From the NCBI RefSeq assembly GCF_021209385.1, contig NZ_JAJOIL010000037.1, forward strand, positions 186,001 through 250,000: DNA of 64,000 nucleotides, written 5' to 3'. Shown one piece after another: positions 34,086 to 43,093 of this stretch (its first letter is position 1; each line of letters opens with the position of its first letter). The stretch comes from Seleniivibrio sp. GTDB taxonomy: Bacteria > Chrysiogenota > Deferribacteres > Deferribacterales > Geovibrionaceae. The position numbers and the translations under genes were made by a program. The notes under the pieces were generated by a model. It was given only the letters and a program-made list of their open reading frames with translations. It did no database searches and had not been told where the DNA came from.

Positions 34086-35108
34086 ATGAACGTTCACGAT
34101 ATAATCAGGAAAGTTCGTGACAAAGAAGCGTTTACACACGCAGAAGTTGTTTCGATGCTTGAAATAGACCCTAAATCCAGAGAAGCTCACCTGCTGATGG
34201 GTGAGGGAGCCAGAATCTCCCGTGAACTGACAGACAACACAGCGGAGGTACACGGACAGTTCGCACTGAACCTTGCGCCCTGCCCTGTAAACTGCCGCTT
34301 CTGCGCATTTGCTGCAAAATACGGCATCTTCAAGGAACCAAAGGAACTCACCGTTCAGGAATCAATAGATTACGCAAAAGGCTTTGACAACGCACCGGAA
34401 AACGCCGCAGTTTTCCTTATGACAACAGCAAACTACGATTTCGGAAAATTCATGGAGATTTCGCAGGAAGTCCGTAAAATGCTTCGTCCTGAAACCCTCA
34501 TGATAGCCAACGTTGGCGACATGTCCCCCGAACAGGCTGTCAAAATGAAAAATGCAGGATTCAACGGCACATACCACGCAATCCGCATGGGCGAAGGGGA
34601 CAAAACCAACGCACCCGTTAAACAGCGGCTGAAATCCATACGCGCGTTTCAGGATGCGGGTCTTGTTGTCGGCACCTGCGTGGAACCCATCGGACCTGAA
34701 CACACCAACGACGAAATAGCCGAAAAAATACTCCTTGCGGCATCATTCGACCCCGCGTTCAGCGGTGCAATGCGCAGGATAACCATACCCGGTTCCGACC
34801 TTGAACAATACGGAATGATCTCCGAACTGCGTCTGGCGCAGATTGTTGCCATCACACGCATCGCCACCCCCATGAGCGTTCTGGGCAACTGTACCCACGA
34901 ACCGAACATATTGGGTGCTTCGTCAGGTGCAACCCTTTTCTGGGCAGAGGTCGGCGCAAATCCGAGGGATACAAACGAAAAAACGGAAGAGAACAGAGGA
35001 ATGTCCGTTGCCGACTGCTCAAAACTTTTCGCAGAAGCAGACTGGCAGGTTGGCAAACGCCCTTCCATATACTATAACAAAAAGCACAACGTTCTAGCGG
35101 AGGCATAA
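34086..35108 (+). CDS. biotin-synthase-like radical SAM enzyme, function unknown
   Basis: A 340-aa protein. The cluster motif CPVNCRFCAF gives CX3CX2C for the [4Fe-4S]-SAM centre. The layout (N-terminal helices, TIM barrel, MRRITIPGSDLEQYGMISELR) follows BioB/HmdB-like proteins. No bio genes are nearby, so the substrate is unlikely to be dethiobiotin. ATG 34086 follows GGAGG. It lies 3 bp before an RhtB-type exporter gene and then AzlCD, hinting at an amino-acid-like product that is exported (inference). Confidence 0.8.
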   Translation: MNVHDIIRKVRDKEAFTHAEVVSMLEIDPKSREAHLLMGEGARISRELTDNTAEVHGQFALNLAPCPVNCRFCAFAAKYGIFKEPKELTVQESIDYAKGFDNAPENAAVFLMTTANYDFGKFMEISQEVRKMLRPETLMIANVGDMSPEQAVKMKNAGFNGTYHAIRMGEGDKTNAPVKQRLKSIRAFQDAGLVVGTCVEPIGPEHTNDEIAEKILLAASFDPAFSGAMRRITIPGSDLEQYGMISELRLAQIVAITRIATPMSVLGNCTHEPNILGASSGATLFWAEVGANPRDTNEKTEENRGMSVADCSKLFAEADWQVGKRPSIYYNKKHNVLAEA

Positions 35109-35111
35109 AAC

Positions 35112-35738
35112 ATGCTCGACAGCACACAGATCATCCTTTTCTGCTCCACATCACTCCTGCTCGCCATCACACCGGGACCTGACATCATTTATGTCATCAC
35201 CCGCGGCATAACCCAGGGACACAAAAGCGGCATGGCGGCGGCGGCGGGATTTTCCCTCGGCAACATAGCACACACCACCTTTGCCATTGTGGGTCTGTCG
35301 GCAATAATCCGTTCCAGCGCTCTGGCGTTCACCGCCATAAAGATAGCGGGCGCGATATACCTTATCTACATCGGATGGAAGACCTTCACCAGCAAAGGCG
35401 GGGCAACCGCCGAAAAGGACACGAAGATATTAAGCCCCAAAGCTGTTTTCATACAGAGCATCACCGCAAACATTCTGAACCCCAAAGTTGCGCTCTTTTT
35501 CATTGCCTTCTTTCCGCAGTTCATAAAACCGCAGAACGGACACCCTGCAATCCAGATGGCGCTTCTGGGACTGCTCTTCATCATATGCACCTTCATAGTG
35601 TTTTCAGCCTGCGCTCTTTTCAGCGGACAGATAGGCGAAAAACTCAAAAACTCCAAAGGTGCCGGTTATCTTAACAAGGCGGCAGGTGCAGTGCTGATGG
35701 GACTGGGCGTTGCGCTGGCTTTTTCAAAAAGATCATAA
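35112..35738 (+). CDS. RhtB/LysE-family amino-acid exporter
   Basis: A 208-aa protein with about six membrane helices. The N-terminal signature ITPGPDIIYVITRGITQG and the later ANILNPKVALFFIAFFPQF identify the RhtB (homoserine/threonine) branch. It begins 3 bp after the radical SAM gene, so they are one operon. Substrate specificity inside the family cannot be read from sequence. Confidence 0.9.
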   Translation: MLDSTQIILFCSTSLLLAITPGPDIIYVITRGITQGHKSGMAAAAGFSLGNIAHTTFAIVGLSAIIRSSALAFTAIKIAGAIYLIYIGWKTFTSKGGATAEKDTKILSPKAVFIQSITANILNPKVALFFIAFFPQFIKPQNGHPAIQMALLGLLFIICTFIVFSACALFSGQIGEKLKNSKGAGYLNKAAGAVLMGLGVALAFSKRS

Positions 35739-35782
35739 AAACTTGATGTAATTTTCATTACAAAACGGTATAATCCTTTCCG

Positions 35783-36463
35783 ATGAATACGAATTATCAG
35801 GCGTTCAAACTCGGAATCAAAGAGGGACTGCCCGTTGCACTGGGCGTTGCGGCATACGGGGTTGTGTACGGCATGCTCACACAGGGCGTCCTGACAACAT
35901 GGGAAACCGTCATGTCCTGCATGGTGGTTTTTGCCGGAGTATCACAGATAATGGCGCTTGAAATGTGGAACTCTCCACTCCCTGTTTTCGCTCTGATCCT
36001 TTCAACGTTCATAGTCAATATCCGCCACATACTCATGGGCGCATCAATATATCCCTATGCGGAAAAAGAGAAAAAATGGGTGAGCTACATCAGCCTGTTC
36101 TTCATGGTGGACGAAGGCTGGGCGCTGACCATGGGCAAAATGGCACGCACTGCCGAACGCATAGGTTACCTTGCAGGTACAGGATTCATCCTCTATTTTC
36201 TCTGGCTGGCTTCCGCCATGATAGGCAGACAGGCAGGAGCTTTCATCCCTTCTCCTGAAAAGCTGGGTATAGATTTCGCTCTGTCGGCTGTGTTCATAAC
36301 AATGGCTATATCCGGTTTCCGCGGAAGAAAGGACATACCCGTCATAGTTGTGGCAGTCATAGTTTCCTGTCTTTTCGAGCATTATGTGGGCGGGAAATGG
36401 TACATACTGGCGGGCGGCATCGCCGGCGGATTTACAGCATGGATAAGTTATGGACAAGACTAG
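35783..36463 (+). CDS. azlC: AzlC-family branched-chain amino-acid exporter, large subunit
   Basis: A 226-aa polytopic protein with AzlC motifs: FKLGIKEGLPVALGVAAYGVVYG, FAGVSQIMALEMW and VNIRHILMGASI. It pairs with the small AzlD subunit, whose start overlaps its end. AzlCD (BrnFE) pumps export branched-chain amino acids. It lies 44 bp after the RhtB gene, probably same operon. Confidence 0.9.
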   Translation: MNTNYQAFKLGIKEGLPVALGVAAYGVVYGMLTQGVLTTWETVMSCMVVFAGVSQIMALEMWNSPLPVFALILSTFIVNIRHILMGASIYPYAEKEKKWVSYISLFFMVDEGWALTMGKMARTAERIGYLAGTGFILYFLWLASAMIGRQAGAFIPSPEKLGIDFALSAVFITMAISGFRGRKDIPVIVVAVIVSCLFEHYVGGKWYILAGGIAGGFTAWISYGQD

Positions 36464-36746
36464 TTTTCTGACCATTCTCGGAATGGGGATAGCAACATAT
36501 ATCACCCGTGTTCTCGGGTTCTATATAGCGGGAAAAGTCAAACTCACGCCCAGATTCCGCTACGCACTGCAAAGCATCCCGATAGCAATACTGGTATCGA
36601 TTGTTGCTCCGACGATAATAAAAGGTTCAATTCCTGAAATACTTTCGGCGATGGTGGTTATAGGCACTGCGATAACCGGACGCGGACTTCTTTTCTGTCT
36701 CGCTGTGGGCATCATGGCTATCAATTTCTTCAGATATATCTTTTAA
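36450..36746 (+). CDS. azlD: AzlD-family branched-chain amino-acid exporter, small subunit
   Basis: A 98-aa protein with four hydrophobic helices and AzlD features (ITRVLGFYIAG, FRYALQSIPIAILVSIVAP). It overlaps azlC by 14 bp. The stop overlaps the opposing gene's end by 4 bp. Confidence 0.88.
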   Translation: MDKTSFLTILGMGIATYITRVLGFYIAGKVKLTPRFRYALQSIPIAILVSIVAPTIIKGSIPEILSAMVVIGTAITGRGLLFCLAVGIMAINFFRYIF

Positions 36747-37564
36747 AAAGGGAGTGTTTCCAGAAGTTTTCCTATCTTTTCAACGGATTTTTTCACTTTC
36801 GCATCTGTCATAAGGTCGCGTTTGTCTTTCAGAATTTCAGACAGTTCCTTGCCCAGTGTGTTGCGCAGGCTTTTGCCCGCCTCCGAAACGGATTGAGGCA
36901 GAGCGTTCTTTGCAGAAAGCAGGCGCATGGTGTCCGCCACTGCTGTCATTCTGGGAACAAGTTTTTTCACCGCATCCACGAAAAGCTCGTTGGCATTTAC
37001 GAATTTACGCACGGTCTCTGCCTTTTGAAGAGCCGCCGCATAGCGTTTCGCCAGCGAATCGAATTCTTTCAGCACAGCCTCAAGCTCTGCCACCTGCTCC
37101 TCTGATGCTTCGGAGGTTTCGGCGTTCAGCTTTTCAGCCATGGCGTTCACAGAACCTGCAAAGGACTTTGCAACTTCATCAAAGTTTCCGTCCTGTTCCA
37201 TAGCGCCCATGAAAAGCGGATTTTCAGTAAGCACCTGATAGAGCTCCTGTTCGGCTTTTTTAAACTCAGCGTCGGTAAAAAACATGGCTGTTTTTGAGTA
37301 AATATTTGATATCCTCTTCCCGAAACAGTCGCCTGTTTTCTCCGCCATTTCGCGCAGTTCCGCACTTGCAGTGCCCAGCGTCATAAGTTCCGCGTATTTC
37401 GTACTGACGGCTTCAAGGTCTTCATACTGCGCCCTGACCTCCTGTGCGCATATCTTCATAGCAGAGATGAATTCCTGTTTTTCCCTAGCAGCTTCCATCG
37501 CCGCGGCATACTTTTCCGCAGTCTCATGGTGACGTTTCATAACCTCGGTAACATTCGCGCTCAT
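36743..37564 (-). CDS. alpha-helical coiled-coil protein of unknown function
   Basis: A 273-aa, almost wholly helical, Ala/Glu/Lys-rich protein with heptad-like patterns throughout and no signal peptide or membrane helix. The N-terminal third (HHETAEKYAAAMEAAREKQEF) and a middle part (KEFDSLAKRYAAALQKAETVRKF) look like internal repeats of a helical unit. The ribosome site is GCGGAGGTG. It is downstream of ctaB on the same strand across 60 bp. No family recognised. Confidence 0.7.
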   Translation of the reverse strand: MSANVTEVMKRHHETAEKYAAAMEAAREKQEFISAMKICAQEVRAQYEDLEAVSTKYAELMTLGTASAELREMAEKTGDCFGKRISNIYSKTAMFFTDAEFKKAEQELYQVLTENPLFMGAMEQDGNFDEVAKSFAGSVNAMAEKLNAETSEASEEQVAELEAVLKEFDSLAKRYAAALQKAETVRKFVNANELFVDAVKKLVPRMTAVADTMRLLSAKNALPQSVSEAGKSLRNTLGKELSEILKDKRDLMTDAKVKKSVEKIGKLLETLPF

Positions 37565-37624
37565 AACGCACCTCCGCTGTTTCAGAAATGAGATGATACC
37601 GTGTTATGCTTTATACTGCAAGGA

Positions 37625-38461
37625 TTAATGAATCAGAACTCTGTCGCCGATGAGAAGAAGAAAAAACAGCACAGCAGAAAGGTTAAGTGAGTTGAAACGG
37701 AGCATAGGTTTTTTTGCATAGCCAAAGATGAAGAATACAACAGGTATCACAGCTGCGATATTCAGCACGGCAGTAAATCTGCTGTTATACACTTCGGAAA
37801 AAGAGATGAAAAGAAGTGCCGTAAGATACCCGACAGCCCAGACCAGAACAAACAGCCTGCTCTTGTCCGCGCCGTATGAAAACGTCAGCGTCTTAAAACC
37901 TGCGCGTCTGTAGTCGTCTGCATAGATGTCAGCCAGAACGGCAAAATGCGGCGTCTGCCAGAGGTAAAGCACGGCTGTGACAAGCAATATCTCTCTGTCG
38001 AAAGGGTTGCCGCCTGCCATGCTGTAGCCGAGCATTGGCGGCATAGCGCCTGTCAGCGCACCGAGCATTACGGAAAAAGGAGATATCCTTTTGAAAGGCG
38101 TATATATGAAGTTATACCCCAGAACCACCAGCAAACCTATGACCAGAGCTGCGACGCTACCGCTTATGGCTATGAAACAGAACCCTATGAGTATCAGCAC
38201 AACTGAAAACATCAGCGCCTCTTTTGGCATTATGAAGCCCCTTGGCAAAGGACGCTTCATTGTGCGCGTCATCATCGCGTCCATCTCCCGCTCCTGATAC
38301 TGGTTCAGTGCGGAACAGCCGAAAGAAAGAAAACATGCCGCGCATACAGCCAAAAGATGCGTAACACCAATATGGCGAAAAGAAAGGCAGGCCCCCGCAA
38401 AAGCGGAAAGGCCTACCATTGATGATAATCGTAATCTGACAAGATGCTTTATGCTTCGCAT
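37625..38461 (-). CDS. ctaB: protohaem IX farnesyltransferase (haem O synthase)
   Basis: A 278-aa UbiA-family prenyltransferase with about eight to nine helices. The prenyl-diphosphate motif reads NQYQEREMDAMMTRTMKRPLP; a second acidic loop (DIYADDYRRAGFKT) follows. It makes haem O for the oxidase encoded upstream. It starts directly after the stop of the subunit II gene. No haem A synthase (ctaA) is present in this window, so whether the oxidase uses haem A or O is open. Confidence 0.92.
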   Translation of the reverse strand: MRSIKHLVRLRLSSMVGLSAFAGACLSFRHIGVTHLLAVCAACFLSFGCSALNQYQEREMDAMMTRTMKRPLPRGFIMPKEALMFSVVLILIGFCFIAISGSVAALVIGLLVVLGYNFIYTPFKRISPFSVMLGALTGAMPPMLGYSMAGGNPFDREILLVTAVLYLWQTPHFAVLADIYADDYRRAGFKTLTFSYGADKSRLFVLVWAVGYLTALLFISFSEVYNSRFTAVLNIAAVIPVVFFIFGYAKKPMLRFNSLNLSAVLFFLLLIGDRVLIH

Positions 38462-39673
38462 CTATTTCAGTGTGCTGATGTACTCTATCAGCGCTTTCAT
38501 GTCGTCGTCGCTGAGGCTTTCGTATTCCGGCATTGAAGGTTCAAAACCGTCAACAACGTACTCAGACGGATGTTTGATGGAGCTTATTATATACTCCACG
38601 TTTGCAGTGACCTCCATCTTTTTGCCGTCTTTCAGAACAGTTGTCTTTCTGTCCATCAGCCCCTTAAAGCTAGGTCCGACCATCTCGCTTCCGTCAACGG
38701 AGTGACATCCGGTACAGCCTTCGCGCTCGGCTACCTCGGCACCCTTAGCCCCTGCCCTAACAGCAGGTTTGCCGCCGCCCTTGAAGTATTCAAGCATTTT
38801 TGCAAGTTCCTCTTTGGAAACCTCGGTCGGAGGCATCATATCCTCGTAACCTTTTACAATGTCGGCTCCGGGCTCAAGAATAGATTTTTCAATATAAGCG
38901 TCGTCGGCTTTAACTGTTTTCTCTTTGCCGTTTTCCATAACAACCGTGTCGCGTCCGTATATATCTTTAAAGCTGGGTCCCACAAGCTCTGTTCCGTCTG
39001 TAGTGTGACAGTCGAAGCAGCCGTGTTTCTTCATCACCTCTTCGCCTTCGTTGGGAGCTTCCGTGGCGGAGGATGAAGCGTTCAGCCATTTGTCAAATTC
39101 TTCCTTCGGAACTACAACGACCTTGGAAAGCATGTAGGAGTGACGCACGCCGCAGTATTCGGCACACTGTATCTCATATTCGGCTGGTTCGCCGCTGTTA
39201 AACCACACATATGTGTGCATACCCGGCACTGTGTCCATTTTTACACGGAACGCAGCGACATAAAAGCTGTGGATAACGTCAACCGAAGTCAGGTCAACTT
39301 TTATCGGTGTATCCGCAGGAACGTACAGCTTGTCGCTGGTCTTTCCGTTGGGATATTCAAATTTCCACGACCACATGCGGGCGGTACACTTGACCTCATA
39401 ACTGTCGGCTGGGGCTTCGCGAAGAGCCTTGTAGCCTACCCAGCCGTACCAGAACATTGCGCCGACTATGATGCACGGCACGATGGTCCAGATGAGTTCC
39501 GCAACAAGATTGCCCTCTATCTGCGACGGTTCGGGGTTTCTTTTTCTGCTGTATCTGTAAAGGAAATACAGAGTTACCGCCGTTATCAGAAACAGGATGA
39601 TAAAAGATATCCCGAATATAAATTTAAATGCCGTGTCAACTTTGCTTACGGCATCTATCAGTGTCGTATCCAT
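38462..39673 (-). CDS. ctaC: cytochrome c oxidase subunit II with two fused cytochrome c domains
   Basis: A 403-aa protein. Two N-terminal membrane helices (about 14-37 and 56-78) precede the cupredoxin CuA domain with its ligands (H in DVIHSFYV, then CAEYCGVRHSYM giving C-X3-C-X3-H-X2-M). The C-terminal half holds two tandem class I cytochrome c domains (CFDCH and CTGCH), which are clearly related to each other (DGTELVGPSFKDIYGR and DGSEMVGPSFKGLMDR). This makes a caa3-type subunit with two haems instead of the usual one. Ribosome site GGGGAGG. Confidence 0.93.
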   Translation of the reverse strand: MDTTLIDAVSKVDTAFKFIFGISFIILFLITAVTLYFLYRYSRKRNPEPSQIEGNLVAELIWTIVPCIIVGAMFWYGWVGYKALREAPADSYEVKCTARMWSWKFEYPNGKTSDKLYVPADTPIKVDLTSVDVIHSFYVAAFRVKMDTVPGMHTYVWFNSGEPAEYEIQCAEYCGVRHSYMLSKVVVVPKEEFDKWLNASSSATEAPNEGEEVMKKHGCFDCHTTDGTELVGPSFKDIYGRDTVVMENGKEKTVKADDAYIEKSILEPGADIVKGYEDMMPPTEVSKEELAKMLEYFKGGGKPAVRAGAKGAEVAEREGCTGCHSVDGSEMVGPSFKGLMDRKTTVLKDGKKMEVTANVEYIISSIKHPSEYVVDGFEPSMPEYESLSDDDMKALIEYISTLK

Positions 39674-39674
39674 A

Positions 39675-39974
39675 TCAGCCTCCCCTGTATGCCAGATCGA
39701 AGAACGTCATGCCTATGAAAATGGCGAGCAGCAGGAAACACAGAAAAACTATCATCTGCATAAACCTGTTCTCATATTTCATGTGCATGAAGAACAATAT
39801 GACCAGCAGAGCCTTTGTAACAGCCAGCGTAAGCGCAACAGCAACGTTCAGAAAGCCGAGGTCAATGCGCGACACTGCAACTGTTGTACCGGTCAGCAGA
39901 AGCAGCAGGACAAGGATTATCCCTGCCGTCTTTATACTGAGTATATGATGTTGATGTTCATGATTTTCACTCAT
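39675..39974 (-). CDS. cytochrome c oxidase subunit IV (prokaryotic type)
   Basis: A 99-aa protein with about three helices, a His-rich N-terminus (ENHEHQHH) and the conserved ALTLAVTKALLVILFFMHMKYE stretch of bacterial oxidase subunit IV. ATG 39974 follows GAGG; the GTG at 39986 would overlap the subunit III stop. It stabilises the complex and has no redox centre. Confidence 0.85.
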   Translation of the reverse strand: MSENHEHQHHILSIKTAGIILVLLLLLTGTTVAVSRIDLGFLNVAVALTLAVTKALLVILFFMHMKYENRFMQMIVFLCFLLLAIFIGMTFFDLAYRGG

Positions 39975-39982
39975 AACAGACC

Positions 39983-40582
39983 TCACAACACAAGATAGAA
40001 CAGGGGAAACAGGAATATCCAGATGAGGTCAACTATGTGCCAGTAAAGACCTGCATTTTCCAGTTTCACAAAATCCTGCTGATTGATAACGTCCTTCTTC
40101 ATGAACCACACCATAACCGAAAGCAGAATTGCTCCGATTACGACGTGAACGGCGTGAAGCCCTGTCATGAGGAAATACAGCCCGAAGAAGATATTCTCAC
40201 CGTGGGACATCTCGCGAAGGTGCGGAGAGTCCGGCCAGATGCCGTGGTGGAATTTTGCGCGCCATTCTATCGTCTTGTTTATCACGAAAATGCCCGCACA
40301 GGCTATCGTCAGATATGTAAAGTTAACGGCAAGCTTCTTTTTTCCCTGCTGGATAAAAGTGATCGCCGCCGCTATGGCAAAGCTGGAGAACAGCAGTACC
40401 ACAGTGTTAAGTGTTCCTATGAACACGTCCAGCTGTTTTCCGCCCACATGGAAATCCGCTCTGTATTCATGCAGATATGCTGCATAAAGCACGAACATAC
40501 CGCCGAAAAGCAGCACTTCCGTAAACAAAAACAACCACATGCCGAGCTTTGCGCCGGCGTAATCCTTATGTGTATTACTCAT
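39983..40582 (-). CDS. ctaE: cytochrome c oxidase subunit III
   Basis: A 199-aa protein with about five helices, shorter than the seven-helix form, as in caa3/bo3-type subunit III. Motifs include GMWLFLFTEVLLFGGMFVLYA, TGLHAVHVVIGAILL and GLYWHIVDLIWIFLFPLFYL. It overlaps the 3' end of the subunit I gene by 8 bp. Confidence 0.92.
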   Translation of the reverse strand: MSNTHKDYAGAKLGMWLFLFTEVLLFGGMFVLYAAYLHEYRADFHVGGKQLDVFIGTLNTVVLLFSSFAIAAAITFIQQGKKKLAVNFTYLTIACAGIFVINKTIEWRAKFHHGIWPDSPHLREMSHGENIFFGLYFLMTGLHAVHVVIGAILLSVMVWFMKKDVINQQDFVKLENAGLYWHIVDLIWIFLFPLFYLVL

Positions 40583-42191
40583 CAGGCGTTATCCCCCTGA
40601 AATCGTATGGTTTACGGGATGCGTCCGGTTCCTCGTCAAAGTTCAGAAGGGGCGGAGGCGTGGGGGTAGCCCATTCCAGTGTGGCGGCACCCCAAGGGTT
40701 GCGCCCGACCTTTTCGCCTTTCGTAAAACCTCTCCAGAGGTTGACAAGCATTATAATTATGCCGACGGCAAGAATCCATGATCCCACTGTGGAGATAACA
40801 TGACCCTCCTGATACTGCGGCAGGTAGTCGTAGTAACGTCTGGGCATACCCTCAAGCCCGATGATGAACAGCGGGAAATAGAGCAGGTTAAAGCCCACGA
40901 ACAGGATATAAAAAGCGATTTTAGCTATTTTTTTGTTATACATTCTGCCGTAATACTTCGGAAGCCAGAAATGAGCCGCGGCAAACATGCCGAATCCGGT
41001 GCCGCCGAAGATAACGTAGTGGAAGTGGCTTACGACAAAATAGGTATCGTGAACGTGCACATCCGTTCCGGCAGAACCAAGGATCAGCCCCGTAAGACCG
41101 CCGACTGAGAACAGGAAGATGAATCCCAGTGCGTAAAGCAGAGGGGGTTCAACGGATATGGAACCTTTGTAAAGGGTTGCCGTCCAGTTGAATACTTTTA
41201 TAGCCGACGGAATGGCGACCACGAATGTCAGAAGCGAGAAGATGAGAACCGCCGTGTCGCTCATGCCCGATGTGAACATGTGATGCGCCCAGACCAGCGA
41301 ACCTGCGAAGGCTATCATAAGGCTGGAAAAGGCTATCGCCTTATACCCGAAAATCGGTTTGCGGGCAAAGACGGGGATAATATCCGAAACAACACCCATG
41401 GCGGGAAGTATCATAATGTACACCGCAGGGTGAGAGTATATCCAGAAAAGGTGCTGATAAAGAATGGGGTCGCCACCCTTATTCGGGTCGAAAAGACCTA
41501 CACCCAGAACCCGTTCGGCAAAAATCAGAAGCACCGTAATACCAAGCACAGGGGTTGCAAGAACCTGAATCCAGCCTGTGGCATAGAGCGACCATGTAAA
41601 AAGAGGTATCTTCGTCCATGTCATGCCAGGCGCGCGGAGCCTGTGAATGGTTGTTATGAAGTTAAGTCCTGTAAGTATTGATGAAAAGCCAAGAATGAAC
41701 ACCGCTATGACGGCAACTGATACGTTTGTTGTGGTGAACTCCGAAAACGGAACGTAAAACGTCCAGCCTGTGTCCGGTGCGCCGCCGCCTGTAAAAAGGG
41801 ATACGAGAGCGAGTAACGTTCCGCCTACATAAAGGTACCATGAAAACAGGTTAAGTCTCGGAAACGCCACGTCTTCCGCCCCAAGCTGTATAGGCAGTAC
41901 AAGGTTGCCTATTGCGGCGGGTATGCTGGGGATCACCACGATAAATATCATTATCACCCCGTGGAGAGTGAAAACCGTATTATATGTCTGTGCATCCATT
42001 ATTGTTCTGCCCGGCGCGATAAGCTCAAGCCGGATCGCGAGTCCGAGACACAGTCCGGCAATGAACATCGCCAGAATGATATACATATACATAAGCCCGA
42101 TGCGCTTATGGTCGGTGGTGGTCAGCCATGCCATGATACCGGAACGGCTGCTTCCCGAATCCTCCCAGAACGAAAGAGAGTTATTGCTCAT
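40575..42191 (-). CDS. ctaD: cytochrome c oxidase subunit I, A2-type haem-copper oxidase
   Basis: A 538-aa, 12-helix catalytic subunit. Haem and CuB ligands are visible in TLHGVIMIF, WIYSHPAVYIMILP, WAHHMFTSGM and VVSHFHYVIFGG. Helix VI reads Y-S-H-P-A-V instead of H-P-E-V, so the D-channel Glu of A1 oxidases is absent and the YS pair marks the A2 subfamily. It reduces O2 to water with proton pumping. ATG 42191 follows GAGG; the gene overlaps the sco 3' end by 11 bp. Confidence 0.95.
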   Translation of the reverse strand: MSNNSLSFWEDSGSSRSGIMAWLTTTDHKRIGLMYMYIILAMFIAGLCLGLAIRLELIAPGRTIMDAQTYNTVFTLHGVIMIFIVVIPSIPAAIGNLVLPIQLGAEDVAFPRLNLFSWYLYVGGTLLALVSLFTGGGAPDTGWTFYVPFSEFTTTNVSVAVIAVFILGFSSILTGLNFITTIHRLRAPGMTWTKIPLFTWSLYATGWIQVLATPVLGITVLLIFAERVLGVGLFDPNKGGDPILYQHLFWIYSHPAVYIMILPAMGVVSDIIPVFARKPIFGYKAIAFSSLMIAFAGSLVWAHHMFTSGMSDTAVLIFSLLTFVVAIPSAIKVFNWTATLYKGSISVEPPLLYALGFIFLFSVGGLTGLILGSAGTDVHVHDTYFVVSHFHYVIFGGTGFGMFAAAHFWLPKYYGRMYNKKIAKIAFYILFVGFNLLYFPLFIIGLEGMPRRYYDYLPQYQEGHVISTVGSWILAVGIIIMLVNLWRGFTKGEKVGRNPWGAATLEWATPTPPPLLNFDEEPDASRKPYDFRGITPDE

Positions 42192-43089
42192 GCGAACCTC
42201 GTTTTTTTCTCTTTTTTCCGCCAAAAAACAGATATGAAGCAAAAACGGCTATCACCAGAAGAACGACGATGCCTGAAACCTTCATAACGTCAAAAACATA
42301 TTTCTTACCCTGCGGGTCGTAGCTGAAACAGTAAGCAACCAGCTTTTTAACTGAAAGTCCGGGAGTTTCTTTTTCTGCCTCAACAACCGACATGGTCATT
42401 TCAAACGGAAGAATGTCCGTTCCGTATAAGTACCTTACTATCTTTCCGCTTCTGGAAACCGCCATTACTGAAACAGGGTGAAGAAAATCCCTGTCCTTTC
42501 TCTGGAACCTGAAACCCAGAGCGTTCATAAGCTTGTCTATATTCTCTTTGGAACCGGTCAGAAATATCCAGCCGTTATCAGGAATGGCGCCGTTTGCCGC
42601 CTTCATGTAATTGACCTTTTTTTCTGCCGCTGTTTTAGGTGTGTCATATTCGTCGAAGCTGACTGAAACCACCTGAAACGTCTCTCCGACCTTCATTTTC
42701 ATCTGCGGGATGATATCCGCAAGCCTTGACTGGAGGAAATTGCACACGTTCGGACAGCTGTAGTAAACAGGGGCGAACAGCGTAGGTTTATCCACTATCT
42801 CTTTCAGAGTGACGGTGCGTCCGTCGGAAGTCTGAAACTCAAGGTCAAGGGGTATTATGGAACCAAGATGCTCCGTTACGCCGACGTTCGACTGTTCCTG
42901 AGGCGTGGGTTCCTTGTGGACATGCTCTTTCGCCATATCGCCATGATCCATATTTTGCATGTCTTCATGGTTCATATGTTCCGCAGGGGCGTCACCATCC
43001 GCCGCATAAGCGGAGCGGGTGGTAAACGAACCTGTCAGACATAATACTGTCAGAAAAATGCCGGCAAATTTTAATGTCTGCTTTATCAT
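42181..43089 (-). CDS. Sco1/SenC-family copper chaperone for oxidase CuA site
   Basis: A 302-aa membrane protein. Signal/anchor at the N-terminus and a second hydrophobic helix near 275-293 followed by a basic tail. The thioredoxin-like Sco core has the copper motif SCPNVC and the conserved His in FLHPVSV. Between signal and core lies a His/Met/Asp-rich stretch (about 37-60, with repeated HEDM and DHGDM units), likely an extra copper-binding segment. First or second gene of the oxidase operon. Confidence 0.9.
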   Translation of the reverse strand: MIKQTLKFAGIFLTVLCLTGSFTTRSAYAADGDAPAEHMNHEDMQNMDHGDMAKEHVHKEPTPQEQSNVGVTEHLGSIIPLDLEFQTSDGRTVTLKEIVDKPTLFAPVYYSCPNVCNFLQSRLADIIPQMKMKVGETFQVVSVSFDEYDTPKTAAEKKVNYMKAANGAIPDNGWIFLTGSKENIDKLMNALGFRFQRKDRDFLHPVSVMAVSRSGKIVRYLYGTDILPFEMTMSVVEAEKETPGLSVKKLVAYCFSYDPQGKKYVFDVMKVSGIVVLLVIAVFASYLFFGGKKRKKRGSHEQ

Positions 43090-43093
43090 AGGC

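Noticed and set aside
39140-39718. Plus-strand open frame opposite the oxidase subunit II gene
   Set aside because: Antisense shadow; no motifs and no ribosome site.
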